Shown: positions 20,714-28,955 of the stretch, in pieces
Position numbering within the stretch: the stretch's first letter is position 1
How the letters are laid out: each line of letters begins with the position of its first letter
Made by a program: the position numbers and the translations under genes
Assembly: GCA_905210485.1 (NCBI GenBank)
Contig: CAJLXA010000023.1
Span: 1 to 30,147, forward strand
DNA: 30,147 bases
Direction of reading: 5' to 3'
From: an uncultured Eubacteriales bacterium
GTDB taxonomy: Bacteria; Bacillota; Clostridia; Oscillospirales; CAG-272
The notes under the pieces: generated by a model
Told to the model about the DNA's origin: nothing
Database searches by the model: none
What the model saw: only the letters and a program-made list of their open reading frames with translations

Positions 20714-22297
20714 CTATTTTACGATCAGAAGGCGGCCGATGTTTCCGAGGCTGCCCTTATCGTTCGGTTTTTCTTTTGCCGCGGCGTCAATATGATTGAC
20801 CTCGCAAAGAGAAGAAATCGGTACGAGATAACGTTTTCCGATGCTCCAGAGCGTATCGTTTTCTTCGGGATAGGTCACGGTAATGCGCGAAACCGCTTCG
20901 CATGCGCGGCTTTCTTTCACGGTGAGACGCGAAAGACGATGCACTTTTGTGCGGCTCGTGCCGACCAGCGTATAGACCGCTTCTCCTCCGAAAGCGAGCG
21001 CCGCAGGATCAAGGCGGCCGCGGCAGGAGCGGATACCGACATCAATATCCCATTCTTCCGGCATCTTCTTGCCGCGCATATCACATTCTCCGCGGAACGG
21101 AAAAACGAATTCCGCGGCGGAATAGCGCGCGCTGTCTCCGTCCTGCGCCGCAACCAGCATATGCACGCGGCAATCGCCGCTGACGACCGCTGTGCCGTCA
21201 CGGACGGTAACGGCCGTGTTTTCCGCTTCGGCGATGCAATCGACAACGGTCGACGCGTCCTCGGTATCGCTTTCCTTTCTGGAAACCGAGCCGTCAAGCG
21301 TAAAATGTCCGACCGTCGCATAATCATAGGCAAGCACCGGCAGATCCTCTGTCGTTTCGCCGAGGACGGCCGTCGGCGAATAGGCATCCGCCGTATAGGA
21401 GAAAGGCAGGTTGCGGAAAGCCTCTCCCGCATAATATGCCGTGGCGTCGCACACGATGCATGCGCCTTTTTCGTCGTTTTCAATACGGGTTTCGGCGTCG
21501 CCGATACGGCCGCGCGCAACGGCCATGCAGTCGGACGAAATGCCATCCTTTTCAAGAAATTCGTCAAACGGACTGCGATCGGTCACCGTAAACGGGAAAC
21601 CGCTTCCGTCCGTAAGAAGAAAAGTCATCAGCATTTCCCCGCGGACGCGAATACCGTTTTCTTCGGCACGCGCCTCACGCACCAGCATCTCGCCGCGCGT
21701 GGACAGAATCTTCAGGTTTTCCGCGTCGGCGTCCGGCACGGGAATCTCACGCGTAAAGGGACTTTCGCTTTCGGTGAAAACGCTTTCTCCCACCTTGGCG
21801 GTGCTGTACAGAAGTTCCGGAGATTCTCCGTCCGCAAAAACCGGGCAATCGGTTTCGACGGTTTCGTCCTTCATCATATGTACGCGGGCGCCGACACGCG
21901 TGCGGATATTCAGTTTGCGCGGCCCGGACAGCCGGCAATTGACAGACACAAGATATTCGCGGCTCGCTATACAGGCGCCGGCGGCGGCATCGCCGCCCTC
22001 AACCGCATAATCGTAATCGGAGCTGAGTTCAACCGCGGCCGGCTTGCCGTCCGCATCGGAATATACGATTTTATAACGGACGCTGCCGCCGAACGTGGCG
22101 CGGCCTCCGCTCTCATACTGCCCCGACGGCTCGATCTCAGCGTTTAACAGCAGAATTTTGCGGATCTCCGGCTGGTAATCGGGGAGGATATAATCTCCCG
22201 TGCTTTCCGTATACAGCTCGTCGCCCGCGTAGTCCTTTTGATAAGTGTTACTCTTCGGGGATAATTCACCCGCGAATATACTCTCTTTCGGTTCCAT
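20714..22297 (-). CDS. DUF3794 and LysM domain protein, spore-coat type
   Basis: A 527-residue soluble protein without a signal peptide. It has successive DUF3794 beta-sandwich repeats (roughly 30-160, 170-290 and 310-430; for example TGDYILPDYQPEIRKILLLN at the start). A C-terminal LysM domain (about 470-527, DTLWSIGKRYLVPISSL, then LCEVNHID) binds peptidoglycan or related glycans. Proteins of this architecture (DUF3794 is linked to SipL-type SpoIVA partners in Clostridia) belong to the mother cell and help attach the coat to the cortex or forespore surface. That role is inferred from family and from the spoVAF and sleB neighbours. It is divergent from sleB and separated from spoVAF by a terminator. 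GGGAG precedes the ATG. Confidence 0.82.
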   Translation of the reverse strand: MEPKESIFAGELSPKSNTYQKDYAGDELYTESTGDYILPDYQPEIRKILLLNAEIEPSGQYESGGRATFGGSVRYKIVYSDADGKPAAVELSSDYDYAVEGGDAAAGACIASREYLVSVNCRLSGPRKLNIRTRVGARVHMMKDETVETDCPVFADGESPELLYSTAKVGESVFTESESPFTREIPVPDADAENLKILSTRGEMLVREARAEENGIRVRGEMLMTFLLTDGSGFPFTVTDRSPFDEFLEKDGISSDCMAVARGRIGDAETRIENDEKGACIVCDATAYYAGEAFRNLPFSYTADAYSPTAVLGETTEDLPVLAYDYATVGHFTLDGSVSRKESDTEDASTVVDCIAEAENTAVTVRDGTAVVSGDCRVHMLVAAQDGDSARYSAAEFVFPFRGECDMRGKKMPEEWDIDVGIRSCRGRLDPAALAFGGEAVYTLVGTSRTKVHRLSRLTVKESRACEAVSRITVTYPEENDTLWSIGKRYLVPISSLCEVNHIDAAAKEKPNDKGSLGNIGRLLIVK

Positions 22298-22491
22298 TGT
22301 CGCACTCCCGTCGCTTTTATTTTTGCTACACTTTATGCCGGCGGAACACAGAATATGCCATTTTGTTCGGGTGTATCCGTTTTTTCCTCCAAATCACGGA
22401 AAATTCCCTCCCTTATGGCAAATTCCCGCGGAATCGGAGGAGGATGCTGCCGCCAAAGGCAGAATACGGGTGACGCGCCTTATTTTATGCA

Positions 22492-22520
22492 TTGCTCCTT
22501 TTCTCTTCCTGTGGTAAAAT
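22492..22520 (+). promoter_or_regulatory. possible sleB-like gene promoter
   Basis: TTGCTC (22492-22497), 17 bp, TAAAAT (22515-22520), giving a leader of about 25 nt. A sporulation sigma factor would be expected for this gene, so the sigma-A fit may be fortuitous. Confidence 0.45.
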
Positions 22521-22551
22521 GTAGGCACATCGCAAAAAGGAGGCGCATGTT

Positions 22552-23442
22552 TTGAAAACGACGCACAATTCCGCGAAACGCCGTCTGACAGCCGCGGCGC
22601 TCATCCTCGTCTTTCTTTCGCTGTTTACGCTCCCCGCTTTTGCAAAAAGCGAACGTCCGACACCCCGTGTTGACAATATTACCGTCACCGCCTATTCGGC
22701 CGTGCCGATCTATTATCAGGGAAACCGCCTCTCCGTAGACGCCCGTCTCATTAACGGCACTACATATGTTCCGATCCGCGCGTTTGCCACGGCGGTTTGC
22801 AACTGCACCGTTTCCTGGAACGCCAAAACGCGTACCGCCACGCTTACCGCCGACGGCCTTTATCTCATCGCGTCCGATAAAGGTACTTATCTCACGGCAA
22901 ACGGCCGCTATCTGTTCAATGAAAACCCGGCCGTTATTCTTTCCAACGGAACACTGTATGTACCCGTACGCCCTCTTGCAAAGGCGCTCGGCGTCGGCAT
23001 TGAATGGAACGCCGCAAACCGCAGCGTAACCGTAACCGGCACATATGAGCCGATCCTTTCGGGGGACAAGTTCTATGACGCGGACAGCGTGTACTGGCTC
23101 TCGCGCATCATTTCCGCGGAAAGTCAGGGAGAACCGCTTCTCGGACAGATCGCCGTCGGTAACGTGGTTCTGAACCGCGTGGAATCGGACGAATATCCGA
23201 ACACCATTTACGGTGTGATCTTTGACCGCAAATACGGAACGCAGTTCACGCCCGCCGCCATCGGAACCGTGTATGAAAAGCCGTTCTGGCTTTCGGTCGT
23301 GGCCGCAAAGATCTGCCTCGAAGGCACAAGTCTCGACGACCGTGTTTTGTACTTCTATGAACCGGCGCTCTCCACTTCAAACTGGATCGGGCAAAACCGT
23401 CCCTATGCTTTCACAATCGGCTGTCACCAATTCTATTATTGA
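22552..23442 (+). CDS. sleB: cell wall hydrolase, SleB-type catalytic domain with copper-amine-oxidase-like N-domain
   Basis: A 296-residue secreted protein. Residues 1-31 are a signal peptide (basic start, hydrophobic core, LPAFA before the cut). Two stalk repeats typical of copper amine oxidase N-domains follow: INGTTYVPIRAFAT with WNAKTRTATLTADG, then LSNGTLYVPVRPLAKALG with WNAANRSVTVTG. They bind no copper and probably contact the wall. From about residue 178 comes the Hydrolase_2 (SleB/CwlJ) domain with RIISAESQGEP, where Glu190 is the likely acid, and QIAVGNVVLNRV. Such enzymes cut spore cortex peptidoglycan as lytic transglycosylases. The start is TTG at 22552, with AAAAAGGAGG eight bases upstream. 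A nearer ATG (22547) opens only a two-codon frame, ATG-TTT-TGA. Confidence 0.88.
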   Translation: MKTTHNSAKRRLTAAALILVFLSLFTLPAFAKSERPTPRVDNITVTAYSAVPIYYQGNRLSVDARLINGTTYVPIRAFATAVCNCTVSWNAKTRTATLTADGLYLIASDKGTYLTANGRYLFNENPAVILSNGTLYVPVRPLAKALGVGIEWNAANRSVTVTGTYEPILSGDKFYDADSVYWLSRIISAESQGEPLLGQIAVGNVVLNRVESDEYPNTIYGVIFDRKYGTQFTPAAIGTVYEKPFWLSVVAAKICLEGTSLDDRVLYFYEPALSTSNWIGQNRPYAFTIGCHQFYY

Positions 23443-23492
23443 ATAAGGAAAGCCATACCGGACGGCGTATCTTCTATGTAAGATCATAAAGA

Positions 23493-23533
23493 AAGGAATA
23501 TGTAAACATGAGTTTACATATTCCTTGTTTTTA
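23493..23533. terminator. bidirectional terminator between sleB and the biotin-ligase-like gene
   Basis: A perfect 15-bp stem, AAGGAATATGTAAAC (23493-23507) with GTTTACATATTCCTT (23512-23526), loop ATGA, followed by GTTTTTATT. It lies between convergent genes. Confidence 0.88.
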
Positions 23534-23546
23534 TTCATAAAATACG

Positions 23547-24323
23547 TCAATGCAGAATCAGTTCCGCACGGGACATTACAGGAACGATTTCTTTCTTGCG
23601 CGTTTCCACAAGCAGGCGCGCGTCATCGTCAATACCGAGGATAAGAACACGGCACTTCTTTTCGCCGCGCAGAAGAACGGCATGATGACCGTCAAGCGCC
23701 GACCGCTCCTTATATTCGGTGATAAACGAACGGTCATAGGAGAGATTCTCATACAGCGGAAAGAATATACGAAGAAAATCGTAAGCAATCCTGCCTACCG
23801 TTCCCTGCGCAATCCCGTCAAACACTTCGCTTACGATTTCGGAAAGGCGCGTCGGGAATTCGGCATCGGAGAGATAGGCCGTCACGTCAAGAATCAGGTA
23901 ATGCAGGTAGCCGTCCGGCTTCAGAGAGCAGGAGGCCTCCACCCGTGCCATAATCCGGCCGTTTTCGCGGCAGATTTCGTTTGCCCAACGGATCTTGTAG
24001 CGATGCGTGGTATGCGCCTCCAGAGCGCGGCACAATGCCACGGTGGCAAGCGCGGTGACAAGCACCGCGTTATGCGCGTGTACGGCCGGTCGTAACAGGA
24101 GCGACATTCTCATGCCGCGACCGCTTTTCTTTTTTTCAAAGGCGGGCGTATCGGCCACCGTCGCAGGAAGGCGGTAATCGGAAACAACGGCATGTCCTTC
24201 CACCGCGTCTTCCGCCGCCATGCGGCGCACGGGATCGGTAACGGACGGGCAATTTTCCCTGACGTCAAGAACGATCTTTCGCCCCTTGGGACTCAGGAAT
24301 GTAATCGGAGGACCTGATGTCAT
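23547..24323 (-). CDS. divergent biotin-protein-ligase-like protein, active-site motifs degraded
   Basis: A 258-residue cytosolic protein that aligns by motif order with BirA-type biotin ligases. KKSGRGMRMSLLLRP (65-79) stands where GRGRxGRxW is expected, KIRWANEI (110-117) where KWPND is expected, and NGRIMARVEAS where K(L/I)AGILxE is expected. The catalytic-type Lys of KWPND is Arg, Pro is Ala, and the Gly residues are partly lost. The DNA-binding N-domain of BirA is missing. It may have lost ligase activity, attach a different group (lipoate-like), or be decaying. It follows proS by 67 bases on the same strand, so cotranscription is possible. GGGAG precedes the ATG. Family placement is moderately sure; function is not. 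Confidence 0.6.
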   Translation of the reverse strand: MTSGPPITFLSPKGRKIVLDVRENCPSVTDPVRRMAAEDAVEGHAVVSDYRLPATVADTPAFEKKKSGRGMRMSLLLRPAVHAHNAVLVTALATVALCRALEAHTTHRYKIRWANEICRENGRIMARVEASCSLKPDGYLHYLILDVTAYLSDAEFPTRLSEIVSEVFDGIAQGTVGRIAYDFLRIFFPLYENLSYDRSFITEYKERSALDGHHAVLLRGEKKCRVLILGIDDDARLLVETRKKEIVPVMSRAELILH

Positions 24324-24390
24324 CGTTTCTCCCTTCTTCCGGCCGGAAAAGTTTTTACTTTATGAAAAAGCGTTGTTCGGCGTACCGGGA

Positions 24391-25833
24391 TCAATATGCT
24401 TTTGCCCAGAGGACAAGTGCTTTCGCGGGTTTACCGCAACAAACGCATACGTCCGAAACCTGTTCGCCGTCAAGCGGGATGCACCGCGAACCGACGCCGG
24501 TCTTGGCCTTTACTTCGTCTTCGCATGTCTCGCTTCCGCACCACATGGCCTTTATAAATCCGTCGCCGTCTTTCAGCGCTTCCGTAATATCGTCCAGCGT
24601 CTTGCATATATGCGTGCGGCGCGCGCGGTTATCATATGCTTTTTTGTACATGCCGTCGCGTACCGTCTGCAGTTTTTCTTTTACCGTTTCGGCAATATTG
24701 TCGAGGGATACAGCTTCTTTTTCATAGTTATGGCGCATAACGGTAACGCATTTGTTTTCCGCAATGTCGCGCGGGCCGATCTCAATGCGGAGCGGCACGC
24801 CTTTCATTTCATATTCGGCGAATTTCCAGCCGGGCGACTGTTCTCCGTCGTCAACTTTCACGCGGAATCCTGCATTGGCAAGAATATTTTTCACTTCGTT
24901 GGCCTTATCGAGAACACCGGGTTTAAACTGCTGAACGGGAATAATCACCACCTGAATCGGTGCGACCGCAGGCGGAAGAACAAGGCCGTTATCGTCGCCG
25001 TGCGTCATAATGATGCCGCCGATCATACGGGTCGTACTGCCCCACGAAGTCTGATACGGTGTTGCGAGTTTGTTGTCGCGTCCGGCAAACGTAATACCGA
25101 ACGCCTTGGCAAAGCCGTTGCCGAAATAGTGAGACGTTGCGGCCTGAAGCGACTTGCCGTCATGCATCAGCGCCTCAATGGCATAGGTATCTTCCGCACC
25201 CGCGAATTTATCGGACGGCGTTTTCCGCCCTTTGACAACCGGAATGGCGAGATCGTTTTCGTGAAAATCCGCATAGACATTCAGCATCTGCACGGTTTCC
25301 TTAACGGCTTCTTCCGCCGTTTCATGCATGGTATGCCCTTCCTGCCACAAAAATTCACGACTGCGCAGGAAAGGACGCGTCGTTTTTTCCCAACGTACAA
25401 CGTTGCACCACTGATTATAAAGTTTCGGCAGATCGCGGTAAGATTTGATGATGTTCTGATAGTGTTCGCAGAAAAGCGTTTCCGACGTCGGACGTACGCA
25501 AAGACGTTCGTTCAGCTTTTCGGAGCCGCCGTGCGTGACCCATGCGACCTCCGGGGCAAAGCCTTCCACATGCTCCTTTTCCTTTGTCAGAAGAGATTCC
25601 GGAATAAACAGCGGCATATAGATATTCTCGTGGCCGAGCGCTTTGAAACGGCTGTCAAGAATTTTTTGCATATTTTCCCAGATGGCGTATCCGTAAGGAC
25701 GGATGATCATGCACCCTTTGACGCTTGAATAATCCACAAGATCGGCCTTTTTGCATATATCGGTGTACCATTGCGCGAAGTCCACATCCATGGATGTAAT
25801 GGACGCAACCATTTTCTTATTGTCGTTTGCCAT
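24391..25833 (-). CDS. proS: prolyl-tRNA synthetase, archaeal/eukaryotic-type short form
   Basis: A 480-residue class II aminoacyl-tRNA synthetase that charges tRNA-Pro. The catalytic core runs from about 15 to 280, with CVRPTSETLFCEHYQ (motif 2 region), FLRSREFLWQEGHT and TRMIGGIIMTHGDDNGLVLP (motif 3). An anticodon-binding domain (about 285-380) follows, then a C-terminal zinc domain with Cys in WCGSETCEDE and DVCVCCGKPAK. The chain ends in Tyr, as in the archaeal/eukaryotic-like ProRS. The bacterial insertion (editing) domain is absent. I chose ATG at 25833, with GGAGGA directly upstream; the frame is open further but has no support. A perfect promoter lies 40 bases upstream, with no room for a T-box. 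Confidence 0.95.
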   Translation of the reverse strand: MANDNKKMVASITSMDVDFAQWYTDICKKADLVDYSSVKGCMIIRPYGYAIWENMQKILDSRFKALGHENIYMPLFIPESLLTKEKEHVEGFAPEVAWVTHGGSEKLNERLCVRPTSETLFCEHYQNIIKSYRDLPKLYNQWCNVVRWEKTTRPFLRSREFLWQEGHTMHETAEEAVKETVQMLNVYADFHENDLAIPVVKGRKTPSDKFAGAEDTYAIEALMHDGKSLQAATSHYFGNGFAKAFGITFAGRDNKLATPYQTSWGSTTRMIGGIIMTHGDDNGLVLPPAVAPIQVVIIPVQQFKPGVLDKANEVKNILANAGFRVKVDDGEQSPGWKFAEYEMKGVPLRIEIGPRDIAENKCVTVMRHNYEKEAVSLDNIAETVKEKLQTVRDGMYKKAYDNRARRTHICKTLDDITEALKDGDGFIKAMWCGSETCEDEVKAKTGVGSRCIPLDGEQVSDVCVCCGKPAKALVLWAKAY

Positions 25834-25872
25834 ATGTCCTCCAAAAAATCGGTGTTGATAATATAATACCTT

Positions 25873-25901
25873 ATTATATACTACTCCCCGGCACTTGTCA
25901 A
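25873..25901 (-). promoter_or_regulatory. proS promoter, perfect sigma-A consensus
   Basis: Minus-strand TTGACA (25896-25901), 17 bp, TATAAT (25873-25878). The leader is about 33 nt. Confidence 0.9.
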
Positions 25902-25923
25902 GGCAGGGCGCGAAAAACGCGGA

Positions 25924-25962
25924 TAAAAACAAAAGAAACCGCCGGTATAAGCGGTTTCTTTT
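25924..25962 (-). terminator. intrinsic terminator after thrH
   Basis: AAAAGAAACCGC (25931-25942) with GCGGTTTCTTTT (25951-25962). On the minus strand TTTTGTTTTTA follows. It separates thrH from proS. Confidence 0.86.
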
Positions 25963-26014
25963 GCCGTTTTCCGGCATCGGAAGCGAAAAAAGCCGCGCCG
26001 ATGTCAGAATGATA

Positions 26015-26614
26015 TTACAGAGCCTTTCTGATTGCGGAAAGCAGATCGGCGTATTCCTCATAGGCGGGAATATCCGGGTAATCCTTTTTGATCTTATCGG
26101 TGGATTTGAAAAGGAATCCGGCCTTGCTTGCCTGTATCATGCCGAGGTCGTTATAACTGTCGCCGCTCGCGATCGTCTCGTAACCGATGGACTGGAGCGC
26201 CTTCACGGTAGTGAGTTTCGACTGCGCCACGCGCATTTTATATCCGACGATCTCGCCGTCTTCCGCCACCTCCAGCGTATTGCAGAAAATGGTCGGCCAG
26301 CCGAGTTTCTTCATCAGGGGCATGGCGAACTGTTCAAACGTATCGCTTAAGATGATTACCTGCGTCATAGAACGAAGTTCATCGAGAAACGCCTTGGCAC
26401 CGGGCATCGGATCAATCCCGGCAATGACCTCGCGGATCTCCGCAAGACCGAGTTTATGCTGTTTCAGAATACCGAGACGGTATTTCATCAATTTATCGTA
26501 ATCGGGTTCTTCGCGCGTTGTAATCCTCAATTCGGGGATACCGGTTTTTTCCGCAAATGCAATCCATATTTCGGGGACGAGAACGCCCTCCATGTCCAGG
26601 CATACGATGTTCAT
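26015..26614 (-). CDS. thrH: phosphoserine phosphatase / homoserine phosphotransferase (ThrH)
   Basis: A 199-residue cytosolic HAD-superfamily enzyme. The start MNIVCLDMEGVLVPEIWIAF closely matches Pseudomonas ThrH. The nucleophile is Asp7; the second acid is Glu9, as in ThrH, rather than the usual Asp. Motif II is in VIILSDTFEQF (Ser/Thr near 93) and motif IV is ASGDSYNDLGM. ThrH dephosphorylates phosphoserine and can transfer the phosphate to homoserine, linking serine and threonine synthesis. I chose ATG at 26614 because GGAG lies about six bases upstream and the protein then begins at the conserved strand. The upstream extension (14 residues) is not conserved. It is a single-gene unit ended by a strong terminator before the proS promoter. 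Confidence 0.9.
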   Translation of the reverse strand: MNIVCLDMEGVLVPEIWIAFAEKTGIPELRITTREEPDYDKLMKYRLGILKQHKLGLAEIREVIAGIDPMPGAKAFLDELRSMTQVIILSDTFEQFAMPLMKKLGWPTIFCNTLEVAEDGEIVGYKMRVAQSKLTTVKALQSIGYETIASGDSYNDLGMIQASKAGFLFKSTDKIKKDYPDIPAYEEYADLLSAIRKAL

Positions 26615-26680
26615 CTTTTTCTCCTTCATCACACTGATATGCTCCGATTTTACCACATCTGTCGGAAAAATGCAAGTGTT

Positions 26681-27340
26681 TCATGCAGGAAAACGGCGGA
26701 ATTTGCATACGGCGTCATACAGCATGACCAGTCCTGCGCTCAGTAACATGCCGCCGATAATGTCGGTGACCCAGTGCACGCCCGACATCAGTCTTCCGAG
26801 AACCATCAATACCGTAAATAATGCAAGCGCAACAAGGACGACCGCGCGCACCGTTTTATTGCCTATCCGCTGATGCAGTTGCATCATGGCCGTCGGTATC
26901 ACGCACATGACAAGCACAGTCGTTGAAGACGGGTATGACGCCTCAAGGAAACCGTCGATCAATACGGGTCTGTAGTTCACAACGACCGCTTCAAAGAAGA
27001 GATAGACTGCCATCACCAGAACATAAAAGCCGCCGAGGACGATAATATTGTAATCGACCTTAAAAACACTTTTCCTGCGGATCAGTTGCCAAAGTCCGAG
27101 AGCGGCAAATCCTATGGCGACGAAAATAGGAATCAGGGAGAGCCAGTCCGTAACCGTGTAAAGCGCCATATGTACGCCCGTCAGTTCTCTTACGGCGCCG
27201 TTCAGCGCCGCAAATCCTACAGAAGAGCCGTTCGGCCCTATTGGCCGCACGTCGAACAGGCGTACCGCCGCCGTCCACAGTACAAATACAATAAGGAGTC
27301 CGAGAGAAACGCACATCTGTCTTTGATTTCTTTTTTTCAT
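26681..27340 (-). CDS. PAP2-family membrane phosphatase
   Basis: A 219-residue integral membrane protein with about six helices. The phosphatase signature is present in order: YRPVL (the RP motif) near residues 122-126, SYPSSTT (the PSGH-like motif, with Thr in place of His) near 135-141, and SGVHWVTDIIGG (SRxxxxxHxxxD type, retaining His and Asp) near 187-198. Substrates in this family include phosphatidic acid, phosphatidylglycerol phosphate and undecaprenyl pyrophosphate. The second motif lacks the usual His, so activity or specificity may differ. AAAGGA lies about ten bases before the ATG. It is downstream of the Xre-type membrane gene on the same strand, separated by about 100 bases that contain a strong palindrome. 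Confidence 0.8.
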   Translation of the reverse strand: MKKRNQRQMCVSLGLLIVFVLWTAAVRLFDVRPIGPNGSSVGFAALNGAVRELTGVHMALYTVTDWLSLIPIFVAIGFAALGLWQLIRRKSVFKVDYNIIVLGGFYVLVMAVYLFFEAVVVNYRPVLIDGFLEASYPSSTTVLVMCVIPTAMMQLHQRIGNKTVRAVVLVALALFTVLMVLGRLMSGVHWVTDIIGGMLLSAGLVMLYDAVCKFRRFPA

Positions 27341-27427
27341 AAATCACACATCCTTTGAATGAATTGGCTTCTGCCTTTTACATTCTAAACGACCGGAAGA
27401 AAAAAAGAAAGAACCGATGCGTCACCT

Positions 27428-27450
27428 GCATGACACGATCCGTGTCATGC
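27428..27450. repeat. 23-bp perfect inverted repeat at the 3' end of the Xre-membrane gene
   Basis: GCATGACACG (27428-27437), centre ATC, CGTGTCATGC (27441-27450). The right arm overlaps the stop codon of the Xre-type gene. There is no T-run on the coding strand of that gene, so it is not a classical terminator for it. It could be an operator upstream of the PAP2 gene or an mRNA 3' end structure. Confidence 0.6.
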
Positions 27451-28047
27451 CCGTTTTATCCGCAGGAAAACTTTTAAAGACAGCAATACAAACAGGAAAA
27501 CCGCCGCATAAGGTTGCAGGCCGACGATGAAAAAGAGCGCCCCTGCAATACTCAACCCCAAAGAAACGTTATCTTTGCTTTCTATCCAGTATGCCGAGCG
27601 ACAGTTTTGCAACGCGAACGTCAGAACGCCGAAGATCGCCGTGGCAGACACAATGACAAAATACGCTGTTCTGACATATGAAGAAATTCCCGACAGTGCA
27701 AGTAAAGACACCGCCCGGATCACACCGTCCGTTCTTTGCGCAAAGAACGGAAGAAAGAAAAGCACCGCCGCGCAACAGTCAAGCAGTCCGTATAAAAGAC
27801 CGCGGCGGCGATCCCTCTTTTGTCTGTTTTCGTCCGTTGCCGGAAGCGCGGTATCGCCGCATAAAAGTTCGTCAAGCGATACCGAGAAATATCGGGATAT
27901 GGCTTTCATAGAATCCATATTGGGGTATCCCCTGCCCGATTCCCATTTTGAAACGGCCGTACGGGAAACATACAGCACCTCCGCAAGTTCCTCCTGTGAA
28001 AAACCTTTCTGTTTTCTCAGTTCCTGCAGTTTTTCATGAAATTCCAT
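27445..28047 (-). CDS. Xre-family HTH protein with C-terminal membrane helices
   Basis: A 200-residue protein. Residues 5-62 form a classical Cro/cI-type helix-turn-helix (EKLQELRKQKGFSQEELAEV, then YVSRTAVSKWESGRGYPNMD). After a basic linker (RQKRDRRRG) come about four hydrophobic segments (88-108, 113-135, 150-170 and 172-195). Such membrane-tethered Xre regulators are frequent in Clostridia and often respond to envelope signals; the signal here is unknown. The neighbouring PAP2 gene on the same strand and the palindrome between them make that gene a candidate target. No strong promoter was recognised upstream. Confidence 0.82.
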   Translation of the reverse strand: MEFHEKLQELRKQKGFSQEELAEVLYVSRTAVSKWESGRGYPNMDSMKAISRYFSVSLDELLCGDTALPATDENRQKRDRRRGLLYGLLDCCAAVLFFLPFFAQRTDGVIRAVSLLALSGISSYVRTAYFVIVSATAIFGVLTFALQNCRSAYWIESKDNVSLGLSIAGALFFIVGLQPYAAVFLFVLLSLKVFLRIKRA

Positions 28048-28248
28048 TGATTGAAAACCTTTCTTATCGGATCTCCGTCATATGCCGCGTCCGCCGAAAG
28101 AGGGCGGGAGCCGGCCATATCCGTCTTATCACTTTTTACATTTCATGCCGAAACGCCTCCCGGCAAACCGGAAGTTATCATTTTGAATAACCTGCCGCCG
28201 GAGTTTTTCCGCCATGAACCGTTTCTTCTGTTTCCGGTGTGTTCCCCG

Positions 28249-28863
28249 TTAATCTCTGTAAAAATAAAAATCGCATTTATCACTGCCGCGCCCTATCGTG
28301 CCTTGCCGCTCGAAAGTGATGCCGCACATGTCTCCGTAAACACGGTCATCGCTAAAGCAGAAAGTGCCTGCCAGTTCTTTGCAACCCAACAGTTCGCAAT
28401 ACTTCACATAGGGGCATTGCAGAACATCGACCCTGTAATGCCTGCTGTCGTATTCGATTTCCTCGAATCTGAACCCTGCATCGCCGTTGAACATAGTGCC
28501 GATCATCTTGCGGAAGATTTTGAAGAAAAGCGGTCGGATAAAAGGGATTTTCGTTGCAATATGCAAACGTTTCCGATCGGGTTCCACGCCTATTCTTACA
28601 GACTCTTCTATCAGACTTATGGCTTCTTCACATGAGATATATTGAATCATCTGCAGGTAAATAGCAGCCCGCGGAAAAATCACCCGTTCGGTATGTATCT
28701 TTTCCTTTTTGGACAGATCTTTATATTGATCGCATAATTCATTGCAAAGTTTTACGGCGCCATTAACCAGAACGTCCGTCTGTTCCTTCCCAATCTTTTT
28801 CCTCAGCTCACGCAAGAGATAAGATAAACCGCCGGTTTTTTCATAATATCTTTTATTGACCAT
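28249..28863 (-). CDS. L-2-amino-thiazoline-4-carboxylic acid hydrolase family protein
   Basis: A 204-residue, probably cytosolic protein of the ATC-hydrolase family (PF14196 type). The conserved Cys-rich C-terminal half is intact: VLQCPYVKYCELLGCKELAG (148-166), FCFSDDRVYGDM (168-179) and TIGRGSDKCDFYFY (189-202). The founding enzyme opens the ATC ring towards cysteine, but most clostridial members have unproven roles. The three closely spaced Cys (150, 156, 161) and the late Cys may bind metal or act in catalysis. GGAGGG lies ten bases before the ATG. The flanking gaps hold no clear promoter or terminator. It begins the more AT-rich right part of the window. Confidence 0.78.
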   Translation of the reverse strand: MVNKRYYEKTGGLSYLLRELRKKIGKEQTDVLVNGAVKLCNELCDQYKDLSKKEKIHTERVIFPRAAIYLQMIQYISCEEAISLIEESVRIGVEPDRKRLHIATKIPFIRPLFFKIFRKMIGTMFNGDAGFRFEEIEYDSRHYRVDVLQCPYVKYCELLGCKELAGTFCFSDDRVYGDMCGITFERQGTIGRGSDKCDFYFYRD

Positions 28864-28955
28864 GAGTCTATGTCCCTCCGCATTTGCACATTCGGATTTG
28901 TTTATGTGATTATTCTATCGTAAAGCGCATCCATAGCCACGACATGAAAAATGCT

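Noticed and set aside
24220..25728. A 502-codon plus-strand frame opposite proS
   Set aside because: Antisense to a clear prolyl-tRNA synthetase, Phe/Arg/His-rich, no domain.
25834..26014. T-box leader on proS
   Set aside because: The perfect promoter leaves only about 33 nt of leader. The hairpin in this gap is the thrH terminator.
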